The notes under the pieces: model-generated
Told to the model about the DNA's origin: nothing
Database searches by the model: none
Seen by the model: the letters and a program-made list of their open reading frames with translations, nothing else
Made by a program: the position numbers and the translations under genes
DNA from: Ruminococcaceae bacterium D5
GTDB lineage: Bacteria > Bacillota > Clostridia > Oscillospirales > Ruminococcaceae
Length of the DNA stretch: 64,000 nucleotides
Direction of reading: 5' to 3'
NCBI GenBank assembly: GCA_900113995.1
Contig: FORK01000013.1
Location: forward strand, 32,177-96,176
Part shown: positions 40,577-49,903 of the stretch, one piece after another
Layout: each line of letters opens with the position of its first letter
How positions within the stretch are numbered: the first letter of the stretch is position 1

Positions 40577-42289
40577 ATGAATCAGGGAATCGGAGTTTCG
40601 GCGGGAATCGGCATCGGCAGGGCGGTGGTACTGCGCGGGGAGGATCTCGATTACTCCATGGTGGTGCCGAAGGGTTCCCGGGAGGAAAAACGCCGTCTGC
40701 ATGAGGCGATCGCTTCCTTCCGGGAACGGACGGAAAGGGCTGCGGAGGAAACCCGCGCGCGGGCAGGGGAAAAGCAGGCGGAAATTCTGCTTGCGCAGAT
40801 CATGATGATCGGGGACCCCTTCATGGTCAGCCAGATGGAGGATTTGATCGGTCAGGGAGCCTGCGCTGAAAAGGCGGTGGACACCGTCTGCGGGATGTAT
40901 ATCGAAATGTTCACCTCTGTGGAGGACGAGGTGACCCGCCAGCGTGCCACCGATGTGCGCGATATGCGGGCGAGGCTTCTGGGTCTGCTGCTCGGACAGC
41001 CCGTTTTTGATCCGCGGACGCTGCCCGCAGGTTCGGTTCTTGTTGTCCACGATCTGACTCCCTCCATGACCTCCGGCCTCGGGCGGGAACAGGCAGCGGC
41101 TCTGGTCGCTGAAACAGGAGGAATGACCTCACATTCCGCGATTCTCGCCCGCGCAATGTCGATTCCGGCCGTTCTGGGGCTTTCCGGCGTTACAGAGCGG
41201 ATCGCCGACGGTGATCTGGTGATCGTGGATGGGACCGGCGGCGTGGTCCTGCCGCGTCCCGATTCCGAAACGCTGGACAGCTACCGTCTCAGGCAGGAGA
41301 AGCTTTTGGCTGACCGCGCCGCCCTTGAGGCGTTTCGGGAGGCTCCCACCCGGACGGCCGATCACCATGAGGTTCTGCTGTGCTGCAACATCGGTTCCGA
41401 TCAGGATGTCAAGGCGGTGCTGGAGTCGGGCGGGGAGGGGATAGGGCTTTTCCGAACCGAGTTTCTCTTCATGGACCGCAGCGCCCCGCCCGGTGAGGCG
41501 GAGCAGTTTGAAGTTTACCGCCGGGTTGTGGAGACGGTAGGAGAGAGGGAGGTCGTGATCCGCACCCTCGATATCGGAGGGGATAAGGCGGTCGGCTATC
41601 TCGGGATGGAGCGGGAGGAAAATCCCTTTCTTGGCTATCGCGGTATCCGGTACTGCCTCGGCCGGCCGGATTTCTTTTCGGTGCAGCTCCGGGCGCTGCT
41701 GCGTGCCTCAGCCTTCGGGCGGCTCAAGATTATGCTGCCGCTTGTGACCTGTGCCGACGAGCTGCGGCAGACGCGCGCCATTCTTTCCAGGCTGATGGCT
41801 GATCTCGAACAGGAGGGGGTTCCGTTTCAGCGGGGGGTTCCGCTGGGAATCATGATTGAAACTCCGGCCGCGGCGCTGATCGCGGATATTCTGGCTCGGG
41901 AATCTGACTTTTTCTCGATCGGCACCAACGATTTGGTCCAGTATACAATGGCGGTGGATCGCGGCAACGGAAAGGTCGCCTATCTCTACTCTCCGCTGAA
42001 TCCTTCGGTTCTGCGGTCGATCCGGTCGGTGATCCGCGCCGGACACGAGGCGGGGATTCCGGTGGGAATGTGCGGCGAATCGGCGGCGGACTCCCGCTTG
42101 ATTCCTCTGCTTCTGGCTTTTGGACTGGATGAATTTTCGGTGGGAGCTTCCTTGGTTCTGGAGACCCGCCGCGCCATTTCACGCTGGACCCTGACCGAAG
42201 CCCGGCATCTTGCGGACGAAGTGATGAAGCTTTCCTCCGCCGACGGTATCGAGGCCTATCTGAGCGCGGCAATCGAGGATCGTCGTTAA
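40577..42289 (+). CDS. ptsI: PTS enzyme I
   Basis: A 570-residue phosphoenolpyruvate-protein phosphotransferase of normal length. The phospho-histidine lies in GGMTSHSAILAR (near residue 187). The C-terminal PEP-binding barrel shows GIGLFRTEFLFMDR, a GYRGIRYCL loop, TNDLVQYTM and the cysteine of MCGESAAD. GGAGGAACGGGT precedes the ATG at 40577. It starts the phosphate relay for all PTS sugars; its location inside a fructose operon ties general PTS supply to fructose. Confidence 0.95.
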   Translation: MNQGIGVSAGIGIGRAVVLRGEDLDYSMVVPKGSREEKRRLHEAIASFRERTERAAEETRARAGEKQAEILLAQIMMIGDPFMVSQMEDLIGQGACAEKAVDTVCGMYIEMFTSVEDEVTRQRATDVRDMRARLLGLLLGQPVFDPRTLPAGSVLVVHDLTPSMTSGLGREQAAALVAETGGMTSHSAILARAMSIPAVLGLSGVTERIADGDLVIVDGTGGVVLPRPDSETLDSYRLRQEKLLADRAALEAFREAPTRTADHHEVLLCCNIGSDQDVKAVLESGGEGIGLFRTEFLFMDRSAPPGEAEQFEVYRRVVETVGEREVVIRTLDIGGDKAVGYLGMEREENPFLGYRGIRYCLGRPDFFSVQLRALLRASAFGRLKIMLPLVTCADELRQTRAILSRLMADLEQEGVPFQRGVPLGIMIETPAAALIADILARESDFFSIGTNDLVQYTMAVDRGNGKVAYLYSPLNPSVLRSIRSVIRAGHEAGIPVGMCGESAADSRLIPLLLAFGLDEFSVGASLVLETRRAISRWTLTEARHLADEVMKLSSADGIEAYLSAAIEDRR

Positions 42290-42301
42290 ACTGAACGCAA
42301 A

Positions 42302-42341
42302 AAAGCAAGCCCTCCGCGAAATTTCGCGGAGGGCTTGCTTT
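42302..42341. terminator. Bidirectional terminator of the fructose PTS operon
   Basis: AAAGCAAGCCCTCCGCG and its inverse with an AAATTT-type centre, ending in Ts on plus and minus. Serves ptsI and the convergent HD-domain gene. Confidence 0.9.
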
Positions 42342-42367
42342 AGAGCCGCAGCTGAGTCCGGAAAGCT

Positions 42368-42877
42368 TCACAGGGCGAACATCGTCCGGCAGAGACGTTT
42401 TCCGGATGAGGTCCTGAAGATCTTCTCACAGGCAGACGCCGCCTGTTCCCGCCCCGCACCCGACTCATAGAGATTGACGAGAAAATCGGCCTCCAAAAGA
42501 ATTTGATAGTCCGGGCCGTCCACCCCGGTATAGGTGTGGTGGCGGCTGACCAGATAGCAGACCCGTTCGATCAGGGACCGGTTATAGCCGAGCTGTGTCA
42601 GCATCTGCTCCGCTTCGGGAGGACTCTCCTTTTCCTGGAGCTTGCCGCTGCATTCGCCGTATTTCTGCTCGGCATTTCGAATGCCGATGTCGTGAACAAT
42701 GGCGGCCGTCTCAAGGATGAGCCGGGTATCCCCGTCAAGCCCCTCCTCCTCACCGATCATTCGGGCAAAATGATAGACCTTGATGAAATGCTGAATTCGC
42801 TTCGAGTCTCCGCTGTAATAGGACATCATGCTGTGGAGCAGGCGGTTATGATTCAGATTCGATTCCTTCTTCTCCAA
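42368..42877 (-). CDS. HD-domain phosphohydrolase
   Basis: An HD-superfamily protein of about 169 residues. Metal ligands appear as HFARMIG...AAIVHDIGI (H...HD) and a later SRHH, followed by EADFLVNLYESG. Such proteins hydrolyse nucleotides or phosphate esters; substrate unknown. The start is uncertain: no ATG with a ribosome site exists before the domain. A TTG at 42877 is used here; a CTG at 42856 has AAGGA seven bases upstream, and an ATG at 42946 lies inside folC. It overlaps or abuts the folC end, so coupling is possible. Confidence 0.75.
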   Translation of the reverse strand: MEKKESNLNHNRLLHSMMSYYSGDSKRIQHFIKVYHFARMIGEEEGLDGDTRLILETAAIVHDIGIRNAEQKYGECSGKLQEKESPPEAEQMLTQLGYNRSLIERVCYLVSRHHTYTGVDGPDYQILLEADFLVNLYESGAGREQAASACEKIFRTSSGKRLCRTMFAL

Positions 42878-42893
42878 ACGATTTGCGGCCGGG

Positions 42894-44168
42894 TCAGCCC
42901 AGCCCGAAGCGGCTTCGGATTTCTCCGACCTGATAAAGAGAGCCATAGGCGCAGATCACGTCACCGGGATCTGCGTCGGCAAGCGCCCGGCGAACCCCTT
43001 CCTGAATGGAGGAACAGGCAAACGCCTCGATACCGTGCTCCTCCCGCAGTTCGCGGGCCAGCTCTTCGGCGGGGAGGGCGCGCGGGCTTTCGGGGGTAAC
43101 AGTATAAAACCGCTTTGCGAGGGGCAGCACCGGACCGAGAATGCCGCGGCCGTCCTTGTCGGCGAGCACCCCGGTCAGGAAGGAAACCTTCTTCCCGGGA
43201 AACAGTGTACCGAGGGTATCCGCTACTGTGCGGGCACCCTGCGGGTTATGTCCTCCGTCGACGATAAAGACCGGATTTCGGGACAGCACCTCGAACCGTC
43301 CGGCCCAGCAGGCATTCCGCAGACCGGTGCGGATCGCTTCGGACGGAATCCTCCATCCTCTCTCCCGAAGAACCAGCGCCGTCTCGATGGCGGCGGCGGC
43401 GTTCTGCCGCTGGTGCGCCCCCACCAGTGAGAGGGTCAGCTCTTCCCCCCCGTAGCAAAACCGCTCTCCATCCAGGGTCGTCCGACAGTCCGTAAAGAGG
43501 ACGGCCGGGTCGGCGACGGCCAGCGGGACACCCAGCGCATCGCAGTGCGCCCGGATCACTTCGGCGACCGACGTCTGCTGTACAGCCAGCACCGCCGCGC
43601 TGCCTGCTTTGATGATGCCCGCCTTTTCAGCGGCGATTTTTTCCACCGTATCTCCGAGGTATTCGGTGTGGTCGAGGCCGATGGCGGTGATCACCGCCGC
43701 CTCGGGAGGATCGATGACATTGGTTGAGTCGAGCCTGCCGCCCATTCCGACCTCCAGTACAACAATGTCGCAGCCGCGCCGCGCGAAAAATTCCAGACCG
43801 ATACAGGTAACAAGGTCGAACTCACTCGGATGGTCTGCCATCGCCTCCGCAAGCGGCCGAACAAAAGCGGTGATTTCATTGAGCTCCCGGTCGGTAATTT
43901 CATCCCCGTTGACCCGCATCCGTTCGTGGAAGCGCATCAGATAAGGGGAAGTAAACAGCCCGGTGCGCAGGCCCGCCGCCTCAAGAATCGAAGCAGTGAT
44001 GGCTGCGGTTGATCCCTTGCCGTTGGTTCCGGCGATATGGACAAACTTCAGCCGTTTCTGGGGATCGCCCATCCGATGCAGAAGCTCCCGCGCGCGGTCG
44101 AGCGTGGGGCGTTTTCCCTTCCAGCTGACATTGTGAATATAAGCAAGTGCTTCGCATTGCTGTGCCAT
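42894..44168 (-). CDS. folC: Folylpolyglutamate synthase / dihydrofolate synthase
   Basis: A 424-residue Mur-ligase-type enzyme. The ATP-binding P-loop is HIAGTNGKGSTAA (about residues 44-56), with the folate region TSPYLMRFHERMRVNGDEI, LEVGMGGRLDSTNVI and the C-terminal VDGGHNPQGA. It adds glutamate to folates to retain them as cofactors. GGAAGGATGATAAA precedes the ATG. Followed by the HD-domain gene. Confidence 0.95.
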   Translation of the reverse strand: MAQQCEALAYIHNVSWKGKRPTLDRARELLHRMGDPQKRLKFVHIAGTNGKGSTAAITASILEAAGLRTGLFTSPYLMRFHERMRVNGDEITDRELNEITAFVRPLAEAMADHPSEFDLVTCIGLEFFARRGCDIVVLEVGMGGRLDSTNVIDPPEAAVITAIGLDHTEYLGDTVEKIAAEKAGIIKAGSAAVLAVQQTSVAEVIRAHCDALGVPLAVADPAVLFTDCRTTLDGERFCYGGEELTLSLVGAHQRQNAAAAIETALVLRERGWRIPSEAIRTGLRNACWAGRFEVLSRNPVFIVDGGHNPQGARTVADTLGTLFPGKKVSFLTGVLADKDGRGILGPVLPLAKRFYTVTPESPRALPAEELARELREEHGIEAFACSSIQEGVRRALADADPGDVICAYGSLYQVGEIRSRFGLG

Positions 44169-44340
44169 TTTATCATCCTTCCCGCCATCAGGAGATTCTC
44201 TGTGCGGACTTTATGATACCACATTGCCGAAAAAAAGAAAAGCGGCTTTCCTGCCCTGTGTTTTCTGCCTTTTTTCATAAAAATCAATGGACAGTATTGA
44301 AATAATTGTTCGGGACATACTAGCTATTCCCGTCAGATCA

Positions 44341-44349
44341 TGGTAAAAT
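44341..44349 (+). promoter_or_regulatory. Extended -10 element before gap
   Basis: TGG followed by TAAAAT fits an extended -10 (TGnTATAAT). No convincing -35 lies 17 bases upstream. It is 41 bases before the gap start codon. Confidence 0.4.
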
Positions 44350-44389
44350 AAAACAAATAGAACCGAAAGTAAGAAGGGGGATTTCAGCG

Positions 44390-45406
44390 ATGAGGGTAAA
44401 AATCGGTATCAATGGATTTGGGAGAATTGGGAGAGTCGTCCTACGGCAGGCGCTTTCCATGCCGGAACGTTTTGAGGTCTGTGCCGTCAATTACCGGAAT
44501 GTGGATTTGGAGTATATGAAGTACATGATGAAGTACGACTCCACCTTCGGCCGCTATCCCGGAACAGTCGAAGTTACCGGCAAAGGACTTTCGTTCAACG
44601 GGGTTGAGATCCCGGTCTTCAGCGAGGCGGATGCCGCCAACGTCCCATGGGGTGAGGTGGGAGCCGAGTACATCATCGAATCGACCGGCGCCTATGTCAC
44701 GGCCGAAAAGGCGGCGGCTCACTTTGTGGGCGGCGGCAAGAAGGTCATCATCACCGCTCCCGCGAAGGACCAGTCTCCCACCTTCGTCATGGGGGTCAAT
44801 CATCAGAATTATACCAAGGATATGAAGGTCGTTTCCAATGCTTCCTGCACCACCAACTGCCTGGCGCCGCTGGTCAAGGTGGTCAGCGACGAGTTTGGGA
44901 TTTTGCAGGGCCTGATGTCCACCATCCATGCGGCGACCGCCAAGCAGAAGGTGGTCGATGCCCGCTCGATGAAGGACTGGCGCACCGGCCGGTCGGTTTT
45001 TGGCAACATCATCCCTTCCACTACCGGTGCGGCCAAAGCCTGCGGACTGGTCATTCCCGAGGTCAAGGGCAAGCTGACCGGTATGTCCTTCCGGATTCCC
45101 GCTGCCGATGTCTCGGTGGTCGATCTGACTGTGCGCCTCGCCAAACCGGCCACCTATGACGAGATTTGCGCCGCAGTCCGGCGCGCTTCCGAAACCACGA
45201 TGAAGGATGTCATCGCCTATTATGACGAGCAGGTGGTTTCGCTCGATTTTCTTGGGGACACCCACACCTGTAATTTTGATGCCAGCTCGGGTATCATGAT
45301 CGATGACAATTTTGTTAAGCTCCTGGCGTGGTATGACAACGAATGGGGCTACTCAAACAAAGTTCTCATGCTTGCCGAACATATGGCCCGGGTCGATGCA
45401 CAGTAA
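44390..45406 (+). CDS. gap: Glyceraldehyde-3-phosphate dehydrogenase
   Basis: A 338-residue glycolytic GAPDH. It has INGFGRIGR at the N-terminus, the catalytic cysteine in [12 protein letters not shown] (near residue 152), [16 protein letters not shown], and [11 protein letters not shown]. It oxidises glyceraldehyde 3-phosphate with phosphorylation. At the end of the second beta strand, where NAD-specific enzymes have ND for the adenine ribose, this protein has NYRNVD, so the usual aspartate is absent and cofactor preference is uncertain. Codon use indicates high expression. Confidence 0.94.
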   Translation: MRVKIGINGFGRIGRVVLRQALSMPERFEVCAVNYRNVDLEYMKYMMKYDSTFGRYPGTVEVTGKGLSFNGVEIPVFSEADAANVPWGEVGAEYIIESTGAYVTAEKAAAHFVGGGKKVIITAPAKDQSPTFVMGVNHQNYTKDMKVVSNASCTTNCLAPLVKVVSDEFGILQGLMSTIHAATAKQKVVDARSMKDWRTGRSVFGNIIPSTTGAAKACGLVIPEVKGKLTGMSFRIPAADVSVVDLTVRLAKPATYDEICAAVRRASETTMKDVIAYYDEQVVSLDFLGDTHTCNFDASSGIMIDDNFVKLLAWYDNEWGYSNKVLMLAEHMARVDAQ

Positions 45407-45554
45407 GAGTCCATTTACATGCGGATTTTTAGAGCATTTCTCTTTTACGGAGGATATTCGTCCCAGCGGGGTGCGGCGGACAGACTGCTGTAAATAGGAT
45501 AACGGTAAGAGATTTGGCAGACCCAGCGTACCGCAACGGCTTTCTGCAAAAGAT

Positions 45555-45606
45555 CAAAGGCGCTCTTTTCTTTCTCGTAAAAAGAGAAAGAAAAGAGCGC
45601 CTTTTT
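45555..45606 (+). terminator. Terminator downstream of gap
   Basis: AAAGGCGCTCTTTTCTTTCTC pairs with a following inverse arm over about 20 bp and ends in TTTTT. About 150 bases after gap. Confidence 0.88.
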
Positions 45607-45657
45607 ATTTCTGTGCAAAACGGAAAATTCATTTTTGATAGCCGGTGCCCAAGCTGA

Positions 45658-46497
45658 GAACCTGTATTCACAAAAGCCGACTCAAGTAGTAAAATAAACA
45701 CATGAAAAGAAGCGATAAAGTGCGGCAGGCGTACCCGAGCAACCTGACAGATGCACAGTGGGCAGTGATAGAACCACTCTATTCCGGGATGCGAACGTAC
45801 AAGTGGAGCAAGCGGGAATTGACAAACGCGGGGCTGTACTTCGTGAAAACAGGGTGCCAGCGGCGGCATCTGCCGCACGATTTTCCGCCCTGCTCGACCG
45901 TACACAGCTTCTGCCGACGCGCACGTCTGAGCGGGCTGTGGGGGAAGATCTTGCAGCATCTGGTCAAAACATCCCGGGAGAAAGCCGGGAGCAAAGCGGA
46001 GCCAAGCTATGCGATCCTTGATTCCCAGAGCGTCAAAACGACTGGTGCGGCAAAGGAACGCGGGATAGATGGTGGAAAAAAACGAAAGGCAGGAAGCGGC
46101 ACATCGTCGCAGACACATTGGGAAATCTGCTGGCGGTGGTGGTGCATGCCGCAAATATCCACGATACAAAGGCTGGGATCATGCCTGCAAAGCAGGCATG
46201 TAAGAGGTATCCATCCATTGAACGCTTTTGCGCCGATGCGGGATACCGGGGGACTTTTACGTTTGATGCCAGTCAGACTCTGGGGCGTGGTGTTGATATT
46301 TCTGAAAAAATCAAGCCTCACGAATGAGAGAAGCTTCCCTGGCGCTGGATTGGGGAGCGGACACTTGCTTGGCTCAATCATTCCCGCCGCCTTAGGCCGC
46401 CTTAGTAAGGACTATGAGATACTGACCTCTTCCGCCGAAGCTGTCATTATGATCTCCCATGCCCACACCCTTCTCAATCGCTTGTGAATACAGGTTC
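45658..46497 (+). mobile_element. IS5-family insertion sequence (degenerate), 840 bp
   Basis: Bounded by 16-bp perfect terminal inverted repeats, GAACCTGTATTCACAA at 45658-45673 and its inverse at 46482-46497. It contains one DDE transposase gene with disabling mutations. No clean target duplication is visible at the edges (TGA left, TAA right). A partial second copy in inverse orientation lies at 49904. Confidence 0.85.
45702..46487 (+). pseudogene. IS5-family transposase, frameshifted
   Basis: The N-terminal domain is intact (NLTDAQWAVIEPLY, KTGCQRRHLPHDFPP, AILDSQSVKTT with the first catalytic aspartate). After GGKKRK near 46085 the frame shifts, and the middle part (LLAVVVHAANIHDTKAG, CADAGYRG) continues in another frame (46118-46327) to a TGA. 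The C-terminal [17 protein letters not shown] and the [18 protein letters not shown] end are split again. At least two lesions, so no active transposase is made. Confidence 0.85.
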
Positions 46498-46521
46498 TAA
46501 GATTTTTATTCATTTTGTGGC

Positions 46522-46561
46522 TTACATATGTTTTACGGATTATTGGTTTCACACATTACAT
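46522..46561 (+). promoter_or_regulatory. Pho-box-like array before the alkaline phosphatase gene
   Basis: TTACAT (46522), TTACGG (46533), TTGGTT (46543) and TTACAT (46556) are spaced about 10-13 bases apart, like the TTAACA-type repeats bound by PhoP in Firmicutes. A TATACC lies about 10 bases downstream as a possible -10. Spacing is irregular, so this is tentative. Confidence 0.35.
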
Positions 46562-46623
46562 TTCATAAGTATACCTAATAGTGTGGAAAACAAAAACTAA
46601 AGAAAACATGGAGGAGATCCAAA

Positions 46624-48213
46624 ATGAAGAAAACTATTACAGTTTTGCTTGCTCTGTGCATGTTACTGAGCATTTTTACAGGTTGTTCCACCAAGCCGCA
46701 GACGCCGAGTGAGGCTTCGCAACCTAATTCCACTGCACAGCCTACCACCAACAACCCCGTAGATAATGTGACAGATGTGGAAGCTCCCACCGCACCCAAG
46801 TACGTATTCCTGTTCATCGGCGACGGTATGAGCTATCCTCAGTTCCAGGCAGCTGCTGACTATCTGGGCGCTATCGTTGACGATGATTACGAAAGAGCTC
46901 TGCCCAGCACCAAGTATGACGCTCGTGAGGGCGCTGTACTGGACGGTCCTGTGGCGCTAAACTTTATGGATTTCGAGGTTGCAGGTTCCGCTGTGACCTA
47001 CGATTCCTGCTCCTTTGCTCCGGATTCCGCTTCCACCGCCACCTCCATTGCTACCGGCAAGAAGACCTACTCCGGTATGATCAATGTGGACGAAAGCGGT
47101 GCTACCCCCTATGAGACCATTGCAGAAAAGCTCCACGCACAGAAGGGGTGGAAGATCGGCATCATCAGTTCCGTCAACCTGAACCACGCTACTCCCGCCG
47201 CCTTCTACGCCCATCAGGCCAGCCGGAACAACTACTATGAGATCGGTCAGGAACTGGTGGAATCCGGCTTCGAGTATTTCGCCGGCGGCGGTCTGAAAAA
47301 GGTCACCGGCAACGACAAGGACAAGACCAGCCTGTACAATCTGGCAGAAGCTGCCGGCTACAAGGTTACTTACACGCAGGCTGATGCAGAAGCCATCACC
47401 GCTGCCGATGGTAAGATCATTCTGATTGACGAGCATTTGGCAGACTCCGATGCCATGGATTACGACATGGACCGTAATGACGGCGAATGGGCGCTGGCAG
47501 ATTATGTTGCCAAAGGCATTGAGACTCTGGACAACGATAACGGCTTCTTCATGATGTGCGAGGGTGGCAAGATCGACTGGGCTTGCCACGCTAACGATGC
47601 AGGTGCTACCGTTACCGATACTCTGGCAATGGCTGAAGCAGTACAGGTCGCTGTGGACTTCGCCAAAGAGCATCCCGAAGAAACCCTGATTCTGGTTACC
47701 GGCGACCATGAAACCGGCGGTCTGACCATCGGGTTTGCCGGTACGGACTATGACACCTATCTGGATACTCTCGCCAACCAGACTATTTCCTACGCCCAGT
47801 TCGACGAACAGTATGTCAGCAAATACAAGGAAAACGGTACCTCATTTGAAGACGCCATGAAGGATGTGGAAGCCCTGTTCGGCCTGAAGCTCACCGGCGC
47901 GGAGGATGACCGGCTGGTGCTGACTGAGTATGAGACCCAGCGCCTGCGTACTGCTTACGACATGATCATGAGCGACTACAGCGCTGATGACTTCACCCAA
48001 GAACAGTATGTTCTCTACGGCACCTACAACCCCTTCTCCGTCACCGTGACTCACATCCTGAACAACAAGGCAGGCGTGGACTTCACCAGCTACTCCCACA
48101 CGGGACTGCCTGTTGCAGTCTTTGCCGACGGTGTCGGTGCCGAAGATTTCGGTGGCTACTACGATAACACCGAAATTTTCAACAAACTGGCAAATCTGCT
48201 GGAAGTAAAGTAA
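46624..48213 (+). CDS. Alkaline phosphatase lipoprotein
   Basis: A 529-residue secreted alkaline phosphatase. A signal peptide ends in lipobox IFTGCS (cysteine near residue 21), then a Ser/Thr/Pro linker. The enzyme domain has metal site FIGDGMSYPQ, nucleophile region APDSASTATSIATG, DWACHANDAG and GDHETGG. It releases phosphate from organic esters outside the cell. GGAGGAG precedes the ATG. Codon use (many GCT, GGT, TAC codons) differs from neighbouring host genes, and the gene lies between two IS copies, so I infer horizontal acquisition. Confidence 0.93.
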   Translation: MKKTITVLLALCMLLSIFTGCSTKPQTPSEASQPNSTAQPTTNNPVDNVTDVEAPTAPKYVFLFIGDGMSYPQFQAAADYLGAIVDDDYERALPSTKYDAREGAVLDGPVALNFMDFEVAGSAVTYDSCSFAPDSASTATSIATGKKTYSGMINVDESGATPYETIAEKLHAQKGWKIGIISSVNLNHATPAAFYAHQASRNNYYEIGQELVESGFEYFAGGGLKKVTGNDKDKTSLYNLAEAAGYKVTYTQADAEAITAADGKIILIDEHLADSDAMDYDMDRNDGEWALADYVAKGIETLDNDNGFFMMCEGGKIDWACHANDAGATVTDTLAMAEAVQVAVDFAKEHPEETLILVTGDHETGGLTIGFAGTDYDTYLDTLANQTISYAQFDEQYVSKYKENGTSFEDAMKDVEALFGLKLTGAEDDRLVLTEYETQRLRTAYDMIMSDYSADDFTQEQYVLYGTYNPFSVTVTHILNNKAGVDFTSYSHTGLPVAVFADGVGAEDFGGYYDNTEIFNKLANLLEVK

Positions 48214-48228
48214 GCGAATGACTGAAAC

Positions 48229-48260
48229 AATACAGGGGGCGTATCCACGCTCCCTGTATT
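48229..48260 (+). terminator. Hairpin between alkaline phosphatase and YibE/F genes
   Basis: AATACAGGG.GCG pairs with CGC.CCCTGTATT, loop about six, with no T run. It may reduce downstream transcription. Confidence 0.55.
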
Positions 48261-48282
48261 GTGCGTATGGAGTGCAAAACAA

Positions 48283-49443
48283 ATGCTTCAAAGACTGAAA
48301 ACAAACAAAACCCTTGGACCGGTGGTGCTGTGGCTTCTTCTGCTGGTGGTGCTTCTGCTGCTGCCCACGGGGTATGAGAGCGCCCTGTCTTACAGAAACG
48401 CCGACCGGGTAGTCGCGCTGGTGCTGTCCACGGACGAAAGCGACATTGTGGACACCGGACTGGTACGCAGTGGTGAACAGCGGTGTCAGGTACGGATTCT
48501 GGCGGGACAGTTCAAGGGCACAGAATGCACCGCTGTCAATCGCCTCAACGGCTCGCTGGCGGAGGATAAGCTCTTCGCACTTGGAGATAGGGCGTTTGTG
48601 GTAGTCAGTCATTCCAGCGGTGAGATTACCACGGTGTATATGACAGACCACTTCCGACTGGATAAGGAAGTGATTCTTGCCGGATTGTTTCTGCTGCTGC
48701 TCCTGTTGTTTGCCAGAGGTACGGGACTGCGGGCAATTCTGTCCTTTGTCGATACGGTTCTGTTGCTATGGAAGGTGCTAATCCCCAGCTTGCTGAAAGG
48801 CTGGAATCCGATTTGGGTTTCTCTGGGGCTGGTATTGGCGCTTACATTTTTGGTACTGAGCCTGATCTACGGTTGGGATCGTCGGTGCATGGCAGCTACT
48901 GCTGGTGCAGCTCTTGGAATAATGGTAACAGCGGTGTTGGGTTATTTCTTTACCGACCTGTTTCAGATCCACGGAGCTGTAATGGAATCCAGCGAAAGCC
49001 TGCTGTATGCTGGATACCAGTATCTTGATTTAACAAAAATCTTTGTAGCATCCATTTTCCTCGGCTCCTCCGGTGCCGTGATGGATTTATCCGTGGACAT
49101 TTGCTCCTCTGTTTACGAGGTTGTGCAGAAAAAGCCGAATATTTCTGCAAAGGAAGCGATTTTCTCCGGTTTCGCCGTCGGTCGTGCTGCCTGCGGCTCT
49201 ACCACCACGACTCTGCTGCTTGCCTATTCCGGTAGTTACATTGCTCTACTCATGGTTTTCATGGCACAGGGTACGCCGGTGGCACTAATGCTCAACTATA
49301 AATATGTGGCAGCGGAGATCGTCCACACCATCGTCGGCTCTTTTGGCCTGGTGACAGTAGCACCTCTGACTGCCATCACCAGCGGTATGTTGCTGACGAA
49401 GCGTAAAAGCATAGATGCAGATAAGGAAGGAAAAAATGATTGA
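48283..49443 (+). CDS. YibE/F-like membrane protein
   Basis: A 386-residue protein. One N-terminal membrane segment, then an external domain of about 100 residues (VLSTDESDIVDTGLVRSGEQ), then seven or so membrane segments with the YibE/F hallmark ILSFVDTVLLLWKVLIP and the later AVMDLSVDICSSVYEV and GRAACGSTTTTLLLAY. YibE/F proteins are transporter-like and of unknown substrate. GGAG lies ten bases before the ATG at 48283. Its stop overlaps the HAD pseudogene start. Confidence 0.82.
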   Translation: MLQRLKTNKTLGPVVLWLLLLVVLLLLPTGYESALSYRNADRVVALVLSTDESDIVDTGLVRSGEQRCQVRILAGQFKGTECTAVNRLNGSLAEDKLFALGDRAFVVVSHSSGEITTVYMTDHFRLDKEVILAGLFLLLLLLFARGTGLRAILSFVDTVLLLWKVLIPSLLKGWNPIWVSLGLVLALTFLVLSLIYGWDRRCMAATAGAALGIMVTAVLGYFFTDLFQIHGAVMESSESLLYAGYQYLDLTKIFVASIFLGSSGAVMDLSVDICSSVYEVVQKKPNISAKEAIFSGFAVGRAACGSTTTTLLLAYSGSYIALLMVFMAQGTPVALMLNYKYVAAEIVHTIVGSFGLVTVAPLTAITSGMLLTKRKSIDADKEGKND

Positions 49444-49903
49444 TTTTAACAGCAAAAAAGATTTATATGTGATATGGACGGTGTTATCTACCATGGGAAC
49501 CGAATGTTGCCCGGTGCGATAGAATTCATAGATTGGCTTCAACGGGAAGATAAAGAATATCTGTTTTTGACAAACAACAGTGGCTATACCCCCCGAGAAT
49601 TGCAGCAGAAACTGGCTCGTATGGGATTAGATGTTTCCGAAGAGCATTTTTATACCAGCGCACTCGCAACAGCGGCCTTTTTGAAAGAACAAGCACCAGG
49701 ATGCTCTGTCTATGCGATTGGAGAGGCGGGATTATTCAATGCGTTGTATGACGCAGGGATTATGTTGTATGACGCAGGGATTATAATGAACGATGTGAAT
49801 CCGGATTATGTCATCATGGGTGAGGGTAAATCCTATTCTCTCGACACGCTGACCAAAGCAGTTAACCTCGTTCGCAATGGTGCAAAACTAATTGGTGCAA
49901 ATT
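49436..49903 (+). pseudogene. NagD-like HAD phosphatase, frameshifted and IS-truncated
   Basis: The gene begins at the ATG at 49436, overlapping the YibE/F stop. After KKDLYV the frame breaks next to the catalytic DMDGVIYHGN motif (49470 area), where a few bases seem to be missing. The rest (FLTNNSGYTPRELQQKL, DYVIMGEGKSYSLDTL, KLIGAN) is a NagD-type HAD hydrolase up to 49903, where the inverted repeat of the second IS copy interrupts it. About the C-terminal 40 percent is absent. A short GTATGACGCAGGGATTAT direct duplication lies at 49745-49782. Confidence 0.85.
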
